Below, piece by piece: positions 9,518 through 18,929 of a stretch of DNA of 64,000 nt (positions are counted from its first letter, which is position 1; each line of letters opens with the position of its first letter). The notes beneath the pieces were generated by a model, which had not been told where the DNA came from, made no database searches, and saw only the letters and a program-made list of their open reading frames with translations. Source of the DNA: Lineus longissimus (Eukaryota; Nemertea; Pilidiophora; Heteronemertea; Lineidae). The DNA lies in NCBI RefSeq assembly GCF_910592395.1, contig NC_088312.1, positions 14,673,292 through 14,737,291 of the forward strand, written 5' to 3'. Made by a program: the position numbers and the translations under genes.

Positions 9518-10064
9518 GTGGTGACAGCGGTGGGATGAACACTTCACAATCATTATTATTGAGTCCAGTGTGTCGTGGTGAGGTGTCAGTTGGGCTCAGG
9601 AGCAACAGATCAGACATCACATTTTTCTTTCTGGCAGGGAGGGCAGGTTTTAGCGAGTTCTCCTCCATTCCTTTTGTGGCTTGTTCATAAGATGGTGGAA
9701 GGTCATCATCATCAACGCTGCCACTTCTCTTTGTTGATCCATGCTTACTATCTTGGAGCAGTTTGTGTGTTTGCCCTCCGAGACCCAATGCCAATCCCAT
9801 CTCTTCATCACCCATGCTCATGCTCAACAACTGATCAATCGTGGCATCAACAGCACCATTGTTCGCCCTCAGAACAGCCTCAATAATCTCCTCATCCATT
9901 CCAGGAAACATACTCTTAAAATCTCCCATTGCTTGATTAAAGTCCAACGTTTTATTTGGATCTGTTGTGTTGGAGGATGATGTGGATATTGAGCTACGTT
10001 CAGACCTGGACAGACCCCCACCCTTATTGTCCGGGTTAGTCACTGAATCAGGCGCATATGCCAT
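9513..10064 (-). CDS. CUEDC1-like CUE-domain segment trapped antisense in Gypsy-B
   Basis: A minus-strand frame starting at ATG 10064 (an upstream in-frame ATG at 10094 is possible) and ending at a stop in the 5' LTR. Residues about 45-90 form a CUE ubiquitin-binding domain: FNQAMGDFKSMFPGMDEEII, then a VLRANNGAVDATIDQLL helix. This closely resembles the N-terminal region of the animal protein CUEDC1, including a Ser-rich N-terminus before the CUE and an acidic DDDD-LPPSYEQA stretch with a PPxY (WW-domain ligand) motif after it. It is no retroelement protein. It lies between the primer-binding site and RT, where gag should be, and runs opposite to the element. The frame has no stop across 180 residues. 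The true exon ends are unknown. Alternatives: a host exon carried in genomic DNA, or a captured cDNA. Confidence 0.8.
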   Translation of the reverse strand: MAYAPDSVTNPDNKGGGLSRSERSSISTSSSNTTDPNKTLDFNQAMGDFKSMFPGMDEEIIEAVLRANNGAVDATIDQLLSMSMGDEEMGLALGLGGQTHKLLQDSKHGSTKRSGSVDDDDLPPSYEQATKGMEENSLKPALPARKKNVMSDLLLLSPTDTSPRHTGLNNNDCEVFIPPLSPL

Positions 10065-10262
10065 GATTGCCAAAAGCGTACACTTCAATATCAAATGTTA
10101 AAGTCAAGACCACATGGTCAGTCCTTCACACTCTCCTTTCTTTTTAAAGACATTTGAATTGTGCTGACAGTTTAGCGTCTCTTCGTCATCTTCTGGATGT
10201 CAGCAAGCCATATGGGGCATCAGATCAGCCTCTAATCTCGGAGAACCACTCCTCTTTCAGCA

Positions 10263-11098
10263 AAGCAAAAGTCAGCCCAATCACTGCCAAGAATAGATGA
10301 TACACTTGGAGGGCTGGCTTGGTCCTGTTGGTTCAGAAGCCTTGATTGTGCCAGTGGCTACTGGCAAGTGGGCGTGGCTCCCGAGGATCGAGAGAAAACA
10401 GGATTTGTGTCAGGAGTTAAGCAATATGAGTGGTTGGCCATGCCATTTGGTCTGACTGGAGCCCTAGCAACTTTTACCAGGCTCATGAACATTGTGCTAG
10501 GGGGGGGGGGGGGGGGGTACTGTCTCGTGTAGTTGGATGACATAATCGTACATACACCATCGTTTGACCAGCATATTCAGCAGTTACGAGAGGTTTTTTA
10601 GCGCCTCAGGAAGGCCAACATGAAGTTGAAGCCAGTGAAGTGTAAGTTGCTGCGACGGAGTCTGAAATGGTTGGGACATGTTGTGTCCAAGGACGGGATC
10701 GCCACTGACTCTGAAAAGATATGTCAGGTCCAAGAATGGCCAACTCCAAAGGATGTGGGTGAAGTAAGATCTTTCATGGGCTTGGCTGTATATTATCAAA
10801 AGTATGTGAAGAACTACTCAGAGATAGCAGCCCCACTTCACCAGTTGACTGGAAAGAATGCAATTTTCGAATGGACAGAAGCCTGTGAACAGTCATTCTC
10901 CAAACTGAAGAAAGAATTGATTGAGACACCAGTCTTAGCATACCCTAACTTCTCCGAAGATGCGGGTCTCTTTGTCTTGGACACTGATGCCAGTGACTTT
11001 GCTGTAGGTGCCGTTTTGTCCCAGCGTCAAGAAGATTTCTCTGAAAGGGTGATCGCATACGGCAGCAAGAGTTTGCAAGGTGGAGAAAATAATTACTG
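10263..11098 (+). pseudogene. Gypsy-B reverse transcriptase and partial RNase H
   Basis: RT from a PRIDDTL motif (about 10287) through LDCASGYWQV (first Asp), FVSGVKQYEWLAMPFGLTGA, LDDIIVHTPSF (catalytic, about 10533), LGHVVSKDGI and the AVYYQKYVKNYS thumb, into RNase H with FVLDTDASDFAVGAVLSQ and SLQGGENNYC. Damage: an 18-G run at 10500-10517 inside the RT, TAG at 10530-10532 replacing the residue before LDD, and a second TAG at 10599-10601. RNase H is cut off at 11098 by an insertion, and the rest of RNase H and the integrase zinc finger are absent. Confidence 0.88.
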
Positions 11099-11164
11099 CA
11101 TGGTTTGCGCAGTAGACGGGTTTTATTAAGTTCAAACTCAAACCCGTCTACTGCGCAAACCATG
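11099..11164. repeat. Perfect 25-bp palindrome (hairpin)
   Basis: Bases 11099-11123 and 11140-11164 are exact inverted copies (CATGGTTTGCGCAGTAGACG plus GGTTT) around a 16-nt spacer. It sits exactly where the Gypsy-B RNase H frame stops and marks the left border of the AT-rich insertion. Confidence 0.9.
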
Positions 11165-12100
11165 TGCGCATACCATGAACGTAGTTTTGCTTGGATGGAA
11201 ACAATGACTTTTGGAAGTGATTGGATAGAAACAATTAGAGTTCGCGTTTTCATGGTTTGAAAAAACGTTGCTGGGATGCAAATAATCAACATTAGATGAG
11301 TACAATTAGATTGTATACATATAATTTCGTGCATACTTTCATGATTTGAAACAATAAGTTTGTTAAAGTGATAGTTTGGAAATAATGATTTTGTGCGTGA
11401 TTGTTTATCATCCAATGCAATGGACAATTTCCTGGTTTGAGAAACCATGACTTTTTTAATTTTGATTATTTAACAAACCATCATTTCGAGACAGTTTGAT
11501 TATTTGAAACCACGGATATTCAGAAAATGTATTATTTGAAAACAATAAAGTTACGTTGTTTGATTGGATGAATATAATCAAAAGAGAGCAAATTCATTGT
11601 TTGAAACAATATCGATAGGAACAGTAAATGGTTTGAATACAATTGGAATAAGCAAATTTATGGTTTGGAAATAATCTTGACCTTGTTCACTCATTTATTT
11701 CGATATAATTTGCTTATTTCAAATGATTTCGTCAAATAATTTAATTCCCACATGGCGCCCGTGGCTGCGTAAAACAATTATATGCATACCACAAGTTTGT
11801 AGCGTATACAATTTTTCATGGGATGCAAAGAATGTTTTACGCACATATTCGTGGTTTGTAAACCATTGAAATAATGACTTTGCGAATCCACATGGTTTGA
11901 AATAATAAAAAGGACAACTTGGTATGGTTTCCAAACCATGGATTTGCAGAACTACTATGGTATGGAAACAATTTGTGTATGTTTTCCTGGTTTGAAAATA
12001 AACCGATGGTTTAAAAAATAAAAACGCTGGTTTGAATACAAAATAATTGTTTCTAAAACGTACTTTATTGGATGAAATAATTTCTGATTTGTTCATTTTT
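11165..12100. repeat. AT-rich array of TGGTTTGAAACAAT-like motifs
   Basis: About 0.9 kb without a gene, with around twenty degenerate copies of a TGGTTTGAAACAATNA-like word spaced some 30-80 bases apart (for example near 11255, 11343, 11380, 11433, 11502, 11600, 11630, 11660, 11845, 11890, 11930, 11990). The same word resumes after element H1 (12950-12990) before the integrase, so the array was one block that H1 entered. The array edges carry similar CACATGG-C words (11748, 13005). The function is unknown. Confidence 0.65.
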
Positions 12101-12154
12101 AGCTCAGCTGACAAGCTGAGCTATTCATATGAGTAAATGGTAGAATGAATGTCC

Positions 12155-12189
<35 letters not shown>

Positions 12190-12950
12190 CGTTAAACAGG
12201 CACGTTTCAAAACTATGGCGGATAGGCGATAGATTTTCCCTATAAGCCATTTAGACCCTTCAGGACTCCTGAATAGACCAAGTGTGGGTCCGGCAGGATT
12301 AACAGTTTGGCCACCAGGGGGCAAAAAGCCTAAATCACAAAACAATTTTTTGGCGCTTTATTCAAGCAGATAGAAGCTTGAAATAAAGTTGAAAAGGACC
12401 GCATGCATGTAGGTCTTGAAACTACTAAGAGTAGTTTTGATTGATACTACCAGTTGGCGTTACTGAGCCAAAATCTGTGTTGACCTAGTTTAAGCTTGAT
12501 TTGAATTTCCCGCTCTTGTATGACTCTGAAGGTTGTGGGTTCCAATCCCACTTCGGGTCAATTTTTTTTTTTTTTAATTTTTACTTTTTTCACTTGTAAA
12601 TACATTTTCTTTACTTTTTTGAATAATTTGGTGGGCGGCCATCTTGGTTTTTTTTTTCTATTTTAAAGCCTTTGCTGTATCCAGAGTGACATGAATTTTA
12701 TGGTTGGTGTACAATAAGTCTCCTTTACATGATATCACATGGGCTTTCTATTTGACCTACTTTTCAAGGTCAGCCTGGCTCAGGCACTTAGATTTGACTA
12801 ATAAGTGGCATATTTGTCACCATTTAAAAGTCTTTTTACTTTGGTATGTTTGCCTGATATATTGACAAAACTGAGGTTGAAAGAGATCTATCGGGTACTT
12901 TCCATGTTCATATATTTCAGCTGAGCGCCAGGCCCTTGGGCCTCTTGTTT
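12101..12950 (+). mobile_element. H1: hairpin-ended non-autonomous element (HINE/pearl-like)
   Basis: Starts with a palindrome (AGCTCAGC, loop, GCTGAGCT; 12101-12122) followed by CTATTCATATGAG. It then has a (TCTG)n microsatellite (12152-12189), one GGCCACCAGGGGGC box (12309), a tRNA B-box-like GGGTTCCAATCCC (12537), a GGGCGGCCATCTTGG box and a 3' end repeating the palindrome arm (CAGCTGAGC) before a GC hairpin (AGGCCCTTGGGCCT) and CTTGTTTG. The same 3' end occurs at 32993-33025, and elements H3-H5 share the layout. Terminal hairpins plus microsatellite plus tandem core are known for Helentron-derived HINE and bivalve pearl elements; the assignment is inferred. Confidence 0.6.
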
Positions 12951-13004
12951 GTTTGAAACAATGACATTATTTGAAATAATTTAGGGAAACAATTAAAGTC
13001 CCAC

Positions 13005-14450
13005 ATGGCCCCTCATAATTTTGTGGGGCCCATTAATCCACCCTCCAGAAGGGGAAACCGTTATATCATGGTGGTGGAAGATGCGTTCACCAAGTGGCCC
13101 GAGGCATGGCCAATGAAAAATCAGAAAGTCTCCACCTGTGCAAGAGTTCTAGTCAATGAATATGTCTCGCGTTTTGGTGCACCCGAGGGTATACATTCCG
13201 ACCAAGGGGGGAATTTTGAATCAAAAATCTTCGGAGAGATGTGCAGCTTATTAGGCATTGAGAAGACTAGGACAACTGCATATCACCCGCAATGCAACGG
13301 TCAGGTTGAAAACCTGAAGAAAAGCCTGAAGAAAATGCTAACAACCCTTGTAGATGAAAAGGGACGGGATTGGGATGACAGATTACCATCAGCACTCATG
13401 ACATCTAGGTCCAGTATACATGAGTCAACAAAGGAAACTCCTTTTGCAAGGACTTTCGGAGCTGAAATGCAAATACCTCTTGACCTTATGATTGGAACAT
13501 CTACATGTGGCTCTGCTTCCCCAGAAACAACAGTATATGTGAAGGATCTCCGAGAGAAAATTGAAACATCATATCGAAATGCCAGGGACAACCTGAAGAC
13601 GGCTCAGAGGTGACAGCGGCAGTACTATGACCAGAAGATGAAAGATTCTTCTTTTTCCCAGGATGATTTAGTCCTCTTGAGAGACTATCATCTTCGGCCA
13701 GATGAGGTTAACAAGTTCCACAAGCCATGGAAGGGACCTTATAATATTAAGGAAAAGATATCAGAAGTGAACTATAGGATTGTGCCTCTCGATGGGAAAA
13801 CCAAGCAAACAAAAGTGGTCCATCTGAACAACTTGCGGCGCTTCTACATTAGAACGGAGGATGAGCCACGTCGGGTGGATGATCATCCTAATAAAACATC
13901 AGAGAAGAAGGATTTCATTGAGAAACTTGAAATGGAGTCAGCTGCTGAGAACTCTGAGACTGAGTCTGAAGAAGAGGTAGAGACTATGCCTTTAGAATTT
14001 TTGAAACTGCCTATAGGAAGGTCTTGCGAAGAAACCCCAGAATCTCGTGGACAAGACAAGCAGATGTCAAGACCAGATTTGAGGGACCCTCTTGGTGCTG
14101 CTTTAGAAACACCAGAAGGGAAGGGCCGCTTTGGTACCCCTAACTCTCAATCTGGTTCCCCCGACGTGCAACGTCCAGGGATGGGACCATCAGATGGAGC
14201 AGTAGATCCACCAGATGGGGAATCTGCAATAGATATTCCAAACCCAGACCTGGATGGCACCGCCTCTTCAATTGATTCATCTGTGTATGATCCAGCAGAC
14301 GAAGTACCCATTAACAAATATTGCTTAAGACCACGTAATGATATTCAGAGGCCTGCACGTTTCCGATTGCCACGCGTGACACAAACCAATGCGATTCCGC
14401 ATCAATGCAACAGAACAAAATGCGATGGCTCAAGCGCGCCAGAAAGTTAA
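13005..14450 (+). pseudogene. Gypsy-B integrase with C-terminal GPY and acidic tail
   Basis: An integrase core beginning in mid-domain (the zinc finger was lost to the upstream insertion). GNRYIMVVEDAFTKWPEA, IHSDQGGNFES (second catalytic Asp) and the TAYHPQCNGQVE block with its catalytic Glu are visible. The position that is normally the first catalytic Asp before F-V-GP is Asn here (HNFVGP). One in-frame TGA at 13611-13613 splits the protein. Beyond it are the C-terminal SH3-like/GPY module (DDLVLLRDYHL, FHKPWKGPYNI, TKVVHLNNLRRFY) and a ~200-residue acidic, Pro/Ser-rich tail ending at 14450. The family inserts element cDNA; this copy cannot be made full length. Confidence 0.88.
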
Positions 14451-14554
14451 AATTGAAGCGCATCTCAGCAATGACTTAATAGTGAAAACCTGTTTGTAGC
14501 TTTAAACAATCCTGTAAGGGAGATTTCCATTATAATCAATCTCTTAACTTTCAG

Positions 14555-14905
14555 TTGACAACAATGGATGTGGTGGTGTTGGATGCCCTACCAGATCAGG
14601 TAAAGGAGATGAAGAAGAAGGCCAGTAAAGCAGTCTTCACCTATATTAGATCGGGCCTACAGAGCTGCAGACAATGTAACGTACCAAGGACAGTCATCCT
14701 GGAGTTATGTCAAAGATGTGAAGCCAATCTTGTAGATGTAACCCGCACTTGCCCAGTCTCCGACCACCGTGCGGGGTGGGTCCGGTCTCACAGTTCACTC
14801 CGGCTTTGCTCACTCACAATTGCTATACACTCCAGGTTCGGGGCTGTCCTAAGACCGTCATACCCATGGGGCCAACCACAACGAGCGGGTCTGGGTATGG
14901 GGTAG
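14555..14905 (+). CDS. Unrecognised ORF after Gypsy-B integrase
   Basis: A small frame preceded by a good-looking splice acceptor (CTCTTAACTTTCAG at about 14540-14553) just before ATG-containing sequence. The first ~60 residues look like real protein: an acidic/Lys-rich helix and two CxxC pairs (CRQC and CQRC) about 17 residues apart, suggesting a small zinc-binding module. After about 14740 (LVDVT) the composition changes and the frame is probably not coding. The position matches an env or ORF3 slot, but no signal peptide, membrane span or fusion peptide is seen. I do not recognise a family. Confidence 0.3.
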   Translation: MTTMDVVVLDALPDQVKEMKKKASKAVFTYIRSGLQSCRQCNVPRTVILELCQRCEANLVDVTRTCPVSDHRAGWVRSHSSLRLCSLTIAIHSRFGAVLRPSYPWGQPQRAGLGMG

Positions 14906-15613
14906 ATAATAAAAGAACGCAAGGATTCCCTGGGATAACTATTGTTCACACTGAATCATAACAGGGCCAGGCCTCACAATGCACAGGCCGATGCACTACA
15001 CAATGTACAGGACTCTCTCAAACCTAACTCTTGGCCTACAACTGGGCCTAACCGTGTAAACGACGGGCCACGAATCTCCGGGACATCACTTAGGGCTAAC
15101 CTGTCCTGCCAGACACAAAGTTAGACACCAAACAAGAGGTGGGACAGGGACAGAGAGGCTGAATACCAGCCTGTTTGGGCAAAAGCCAGCCAAGGTCACA
15201 GGTACAGAGCCAGAGGTGGTCTCAAAATCACCCCGATTGCGTATTACCGACTAGCCACAACATCATCTAAAGGGGTCTAGTCCATTCCATGGGTATTCAT
15301 GCTTCCTCAAGTCAGGCACCAGGTTTAGGAAAGGTGAATTTATGCGTAAAAAGAGAGTTTTTCTTCTCAAGATTCAGAAAAATTGTTTTGCTTCCAAGAT
15401 GGAGAAATTAGCAGACGACCATGTGCCCAGTCGTTTACACACGTAAATAAATTCATATCAAGGCCTAAAAGGTACTTAAAATTCCTCAAGTAATATTCTC
15501 AAAATATTATAGCAACCCGATGATTTTAGGAAGCTGATTAACGAAGTTAAACTGACCGTTACCATAGCGACCGTGCAATAAATGTAGTTCCTAAACCAGT
15601 CAAAACAGTATAG
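14906..15613. other. Gypsy-B 3' region without recognisable gene
   Basis: About 700 bases between the unknown ORF and the SGNH remnant. Only short shadow frames were seen. The sequence contains a locally GC-rich stretch up to about 15120, then a more neutral one. No repeats of other elements in the window were recognised. Confidence 0.4.
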
Positions 15614-16160
15614 GTGGCAGCAGCGCATTGCCACAGAATAGTCACATACAGGGTGGATCAACAAAATGCAAAAGTCAAATCCACTGGTTTACATAGACAC
15701 TGGAAGGATGATAACCTCTGTTGTATCCAAGCTCTAAAAATCTTCATCTTCTGCTTCAGGAATTCATGGAGGCCACGGAAAAGTAATTTGGTAACTGTGA
15801 AGAAAAAACTAGTAGAGTTAGTAACTAGTCATTCTACCTCAAGGGAAAATATTCGTGATTTGTTAAATTACTGGAACAGACTGACTCTGAAAATACAATC
15901 TTCGGATAAAGTATACCCAATTTTACTTCTTGGAGATTCCATGTTCAAGCAGTGCAAGCCATCCATTGACATTTACCCAATTGCCCATTCGGGCAGAAAA
16001 TGTGCGACGAATCACCCAAATGATGATAGATGCCGGGTTTGTTCTGATTCCACATCCAGTTCTCCAAGGGAATGATTTTGGAGGTGATAGGTTCCACTAT
16101 TCGAAGAGTGGATTAGCAAGGGTTTGTGAGCACATCATCTCATCTCTTCGTCCGAGGTAA
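15614..16160 (+). pseudogene. SGNH/GDSL hydrolase remnant in Gypsy-B
   Basis: Two overlapping frames together resemble the ends of an SGNH hydrolase (serine esterase fold). The first (15614-16075) contains YPILLLGDSMF with a GDS catalytic-serine box near 15920-15945, then a PIAHSGRK turn. The second, shifted, frame (to 16160) has a helix ENVRRITQMMIDAGFVLIP and the terminal box GGDRFHYSKSGL, which fits the Asp-x-x-His block with the catalytic His. The central GxND block is missing, so the domain carries an internal deletion and a frameshift. It lies between integrase and the 3' LTR, an env-like slot. Such domains are known in ORF1 of CR1/L2 LINEs and in Ngaro-type elements; here it belongs to an LTR element. 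Confidence 0.6.
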
Positions 16161-16930
16161 CTTGTAACCTGGCACCCCTATACCTGGGACGCTCTGTACT
16201 CCGGGAAGGGAGAGGTGTAGATTTACATTACCTCATGCCAGGGTACTAAGGTGCCTTTGATCTGCCGCTCACAGGAGGATTTTCGTTCTGAAGCAATAAG
16301 GACTTAGTAAATGGATAAGAGACTTTTAAATTCATTTAGTAGTGCACTGAGGGAAGCCTATAGAGACTATCTGTTCGTTTAGTGTGTTTGATCAACACAT
16401 GTTAAGACTATTTTTTGATACATTTGTTGTGTTTGTATATCCTTGTTCTATGCAGAGAAATGGACTCAGGACTCATTTCATGTACTATTTCGTGTACTTG
16501 GATCTATAGTTTTGTGTATTTTATTGCTCAGGATCGGAGCTAGTAATGGGGTTTTTTATATTTGGTAATTATAAAATCATTTCATTATTATTATTATCAT
16601 GATTTTGGAGAAGACAATATTGAGGATGGACATGATGGAGGATAATCCCTACCCAACTCAGCAAGACATTAACTCTTATTTTTGTGTTTTATTACTTGTA
16701 GTAATCCCTTGTCTGTGTATGCTGATTAACATACTTATTTCTGAACATTGTGCCGTACTTTGTTTTGTTTGAGATAATGTTGTATAGGGATAGTTAATTA
16801 GTTCCATTGCGTTACAATGGTGTCCTTGTGTTTTATGTTTGGGTAACATATGAAAGCCCTGTTATGTTAGTGAATTGAATTCTGTAACATTGTGGTCAGT
16901 TACACACTGACCAAATTTTGTGGGGGATGA
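16161..16930 (+). other. Gypsy-B 3' untranslated region
   Basis: About 770 bases of AT-rich non-coding sequence ending in a purine-rich tract (GTGGGGGATGA, 16920-16930) directly before the 3' LTR, a plausible polypurine primer for plus-strand synthesis. Confidence 0.55.
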
Positions 16931-17132
16931 TGTGGTGTCCCGAGCCACCCCAATCTGTCTTCGGCCCGTGTTGCGGCCGGGGCGAAAACGGTGCATTTTT
17001 GTTGTTATTGTAGTCGACGAGCGAGGCGAGACAATAAAGTACGAGTTGAACATTAAAGCCGATTTGCAAGTTCATTAGTTCACTATGTCATGTATATCGA
17101 GTACCAAAGAAGGCAAATCAAAGGACATTACA
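16931..17132 (+). repeat. Gypsy-B 3' LTR
   Basis: 202 bp, near-identical to 9316-9517, with by-eye differences at about five positions. It is followed by CGAG (17133-17136), the partner of TGAG at 9312-9315. Confidence 0.9.
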
Positions 17133-17136
17133 CGAG

Positions 17137-17755
17137 TAGTGTGCGCAACCTTGGTGTCATGTTTGACACTAGCTTAACCTTGGAGCAGCAGGTAAACAGT
17201 GTTTGCAGGTCAGCTTACAATCAGCTAAGACTCATTGGTCAAATCTGGCGTTACCTCACCAGGGATGCTACCAAGTCACTGGTGCATGGGCTAGTTATGT
17301 CACGCCTTGACTATTGTAACTCGTTGCTCTACGGTGTCACCAAGGCTTTGTCTGATAAGGTGCAACGTGCCCAAAATACCGCCGCGAGGATAATCACGCA
17401 TACTGCAAAATTCGCCCACATATCTCCGGTCTTACGTGAACTGCATTGGCTGCCCATTGTCAGTCAGGTAAATTTTAAGATACCTCTGCTAGCTTTCAAA
17501 GCCATGCGAGGACAGGACCCCAAGTACCTGTCTGACTTTTTAGAGATCCGTCAGTCACGGCGAGTACTTCGATCAGCAGATACCATCTCGCTAGTGCTCC
17601 CGCGCACAAGGACTAGATTTGGCGAGCGTACATTCATGTGTGCCGCAGCAGCACTCTGGAATGACCTCCCTAGTAATATTCGAAATGCGGACTCCATCAC
17701 AACTTTTAAGACACTCCTCAAGACCCACCTTTTTCAACAACATTACGAACATTAG
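17137..17755 (+). pseudogene. LINE-B ORF2 C-terminal region
   Basis: Continues the LINE-B RT after Gypsy-B. It has VRNLGVMFDTSLTLEQQV, LVMSRLDYCNSLLYG, HISPVLRELHWLP and a final FGERTFMCAAAALWNDLPSNIR block, the conserved L2/CR1 C-terminus, with a stop at 17756. No internal stop is present in this piece. The L2-type 3' UTR starts here and resumes at 27074 beyond the pogo-like element. Confidence 0.9.
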
Positions 17756-17966
17756 AATCGTTTATTGCTGTCAAAGACTATACAGTGGAACCCCGGTTGG
17801 CGACCACCCCGGTAACGCGACCACCCCACTAACGCGACCACGATTCTCCGGTCCCGAATGGTTTCCTCTCTAATTACCATTAAGAGACCCCCGCTAAGAC
17901 GACCACCCCGGTACCCCGACCGCGACCACTGGCTTGGCCGGTCCCAAACTGAAAATCAACCCCGCT

Positions 17967-18615
17967 TGTTGCGGTGCCAATCTCACAATTGACGCCTGGG
18001 TCAGCTCCCCGATGCTGCTACTGAGAATAATCTTTGCAAGAAAGTAAGATAACTTTGACGTCTTTAAACTTGTATATTCAAACTGCAAACAGCACGGACA
18101 TACACCAATCTTTGTCGGCAGAGGATCTATCTCGCCAGAAATCTCCTGAACCAGGGTTTCAATGGGGACAATAGGCTTGAGGACTTGGACTTGGCTTGGT
18201 CAGTTGGAATATACTCGGGCTCTGAACTTCGGGCAGAAGTTTCACCGGTTACTGTTAGTACGACGCTTGCTAGCGCTAGCTGGCTTGCTATTTAACTTTG
18301 TTGCTTCCTTCAGCAATCAGGAAAGCTCCCTTGGTTGGTTCTGCCAAATGCTCAAAGGACCCACGTTATATACCCCCAGACCAACGCCAAGAATGCATAA
18401 ACAATAATTGAATTGACGTCATACAACATTCCTCGCATACCAAACTCTCGGATGACGTAGGCGATGACCTAGTTGCCGGGGAAAAAACCCACGCAATATG
18501 CTAATTAGGTTGAGTTGCTACCGAAACTGACCAGCGCGGTTACCAACTGGGGTGGTAACAAACTAAAGTGAATATTTCTTGTATTTCTTAACTTTGCCGC
18601 TAATCGGCACCAACA
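17967..18615 (-). repeat. BEL-1 3' LTR
   Basis: 649 bp, TGTTGCGGTGCC to GGCACCAACA on the plus strand, matching 25546-26181. It holds an 82-codon frame, repeated in the other LTR, which I treat as non-coding. Confidence 0.92.
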
Positions 18616-18929
18616 TCGGCCCCCCCTAAATGCAACCTTGGAGGGCACATTTACCTAACATATAACACTTACAGTTTCCCAGAGTAACTGCTATCCAAAT
18701 ATTCCCATGAATTATAACCCAAAACAATTAATTAAGTCCAAATGGAATAGTCCAAAGAGTAGTCCAAAATATAAGCTACATGTACACAAGTCCAAATGAA
18801 TGTCACACACATAATCCACAATTATGCGAATGCTGATGTCCTGCACTGAACTAAATATGCAAGACACAAAATGCAAGTCCAAAACTAACGTGCACTAAAA
18901 CGTTAATCCAAATCAGAAAATGTTCGTAG
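18616..18929 (-). other. BEL-1 3' UTR with polypurine tract
   Basis: A non-coding stretch after the integrase stop. On the minus strand TTTAGGGGGGGCCGA (18630-18616) abuts the 3' LTR and is a good polypurine tract. Confidence 0.75.

Larger units (their letters stand above)
9316..17132 (+). mobile_element. Gypsy-B LTR retrotransposon (rearranged)
   Basis: An LTR element in LINE-B: LTRs 9316-9517 and 16931-17132, TG...CA ends, and flanking TGAG/CGAG as a one-mismatch 4-bp target duplication. The plus-strand order is 5' LTR, PBS-like TGGTGACAGCGGTGGGAT (9519), an antisense CUE-domain segment, RT/RNase H (10263-11098), an AT-rich insertion (11099-13000), integrase (13005-14450), an unknown ORF, an SGNH hydrolase remnant (15.9-16.2 kb), a purine-rich tract (GTGGGGGATGA) and the 3' LTR. 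Gag and protease are absent. By eye the LTRs differ at about 5 of 202 positions, so it is not very young. Confidence 0.88.

Noticed and set aside
10500-10517. Run of 18 G as a possible regulatory G-tract
   Set aside because: It interrupts the Gypsy-B RT frame in a decayed copy. Slippage or a sequencing artefact is the simpler explanation.
12121-12345. Minus-strand frame ending in a TDRQTDRQ repeat
   Set aside because: It is a translation of the TCTG microsatellite in H1, not a gene.
14906-16930. Envelope gene in Gypsy-B
   Set aside because: No signal peptide, furin-type site, fusion peptide or transmembrane segment was found in any frame. The recognisable content is the SGNH remnant.
18162-18407. 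82-codon frame in the BEL-1 LTR, repeated at 25741-25986
   Set aside because: It is preserved only because the two LTRs are near-identical copies. It shows no domain and sits in regulatory sequence.
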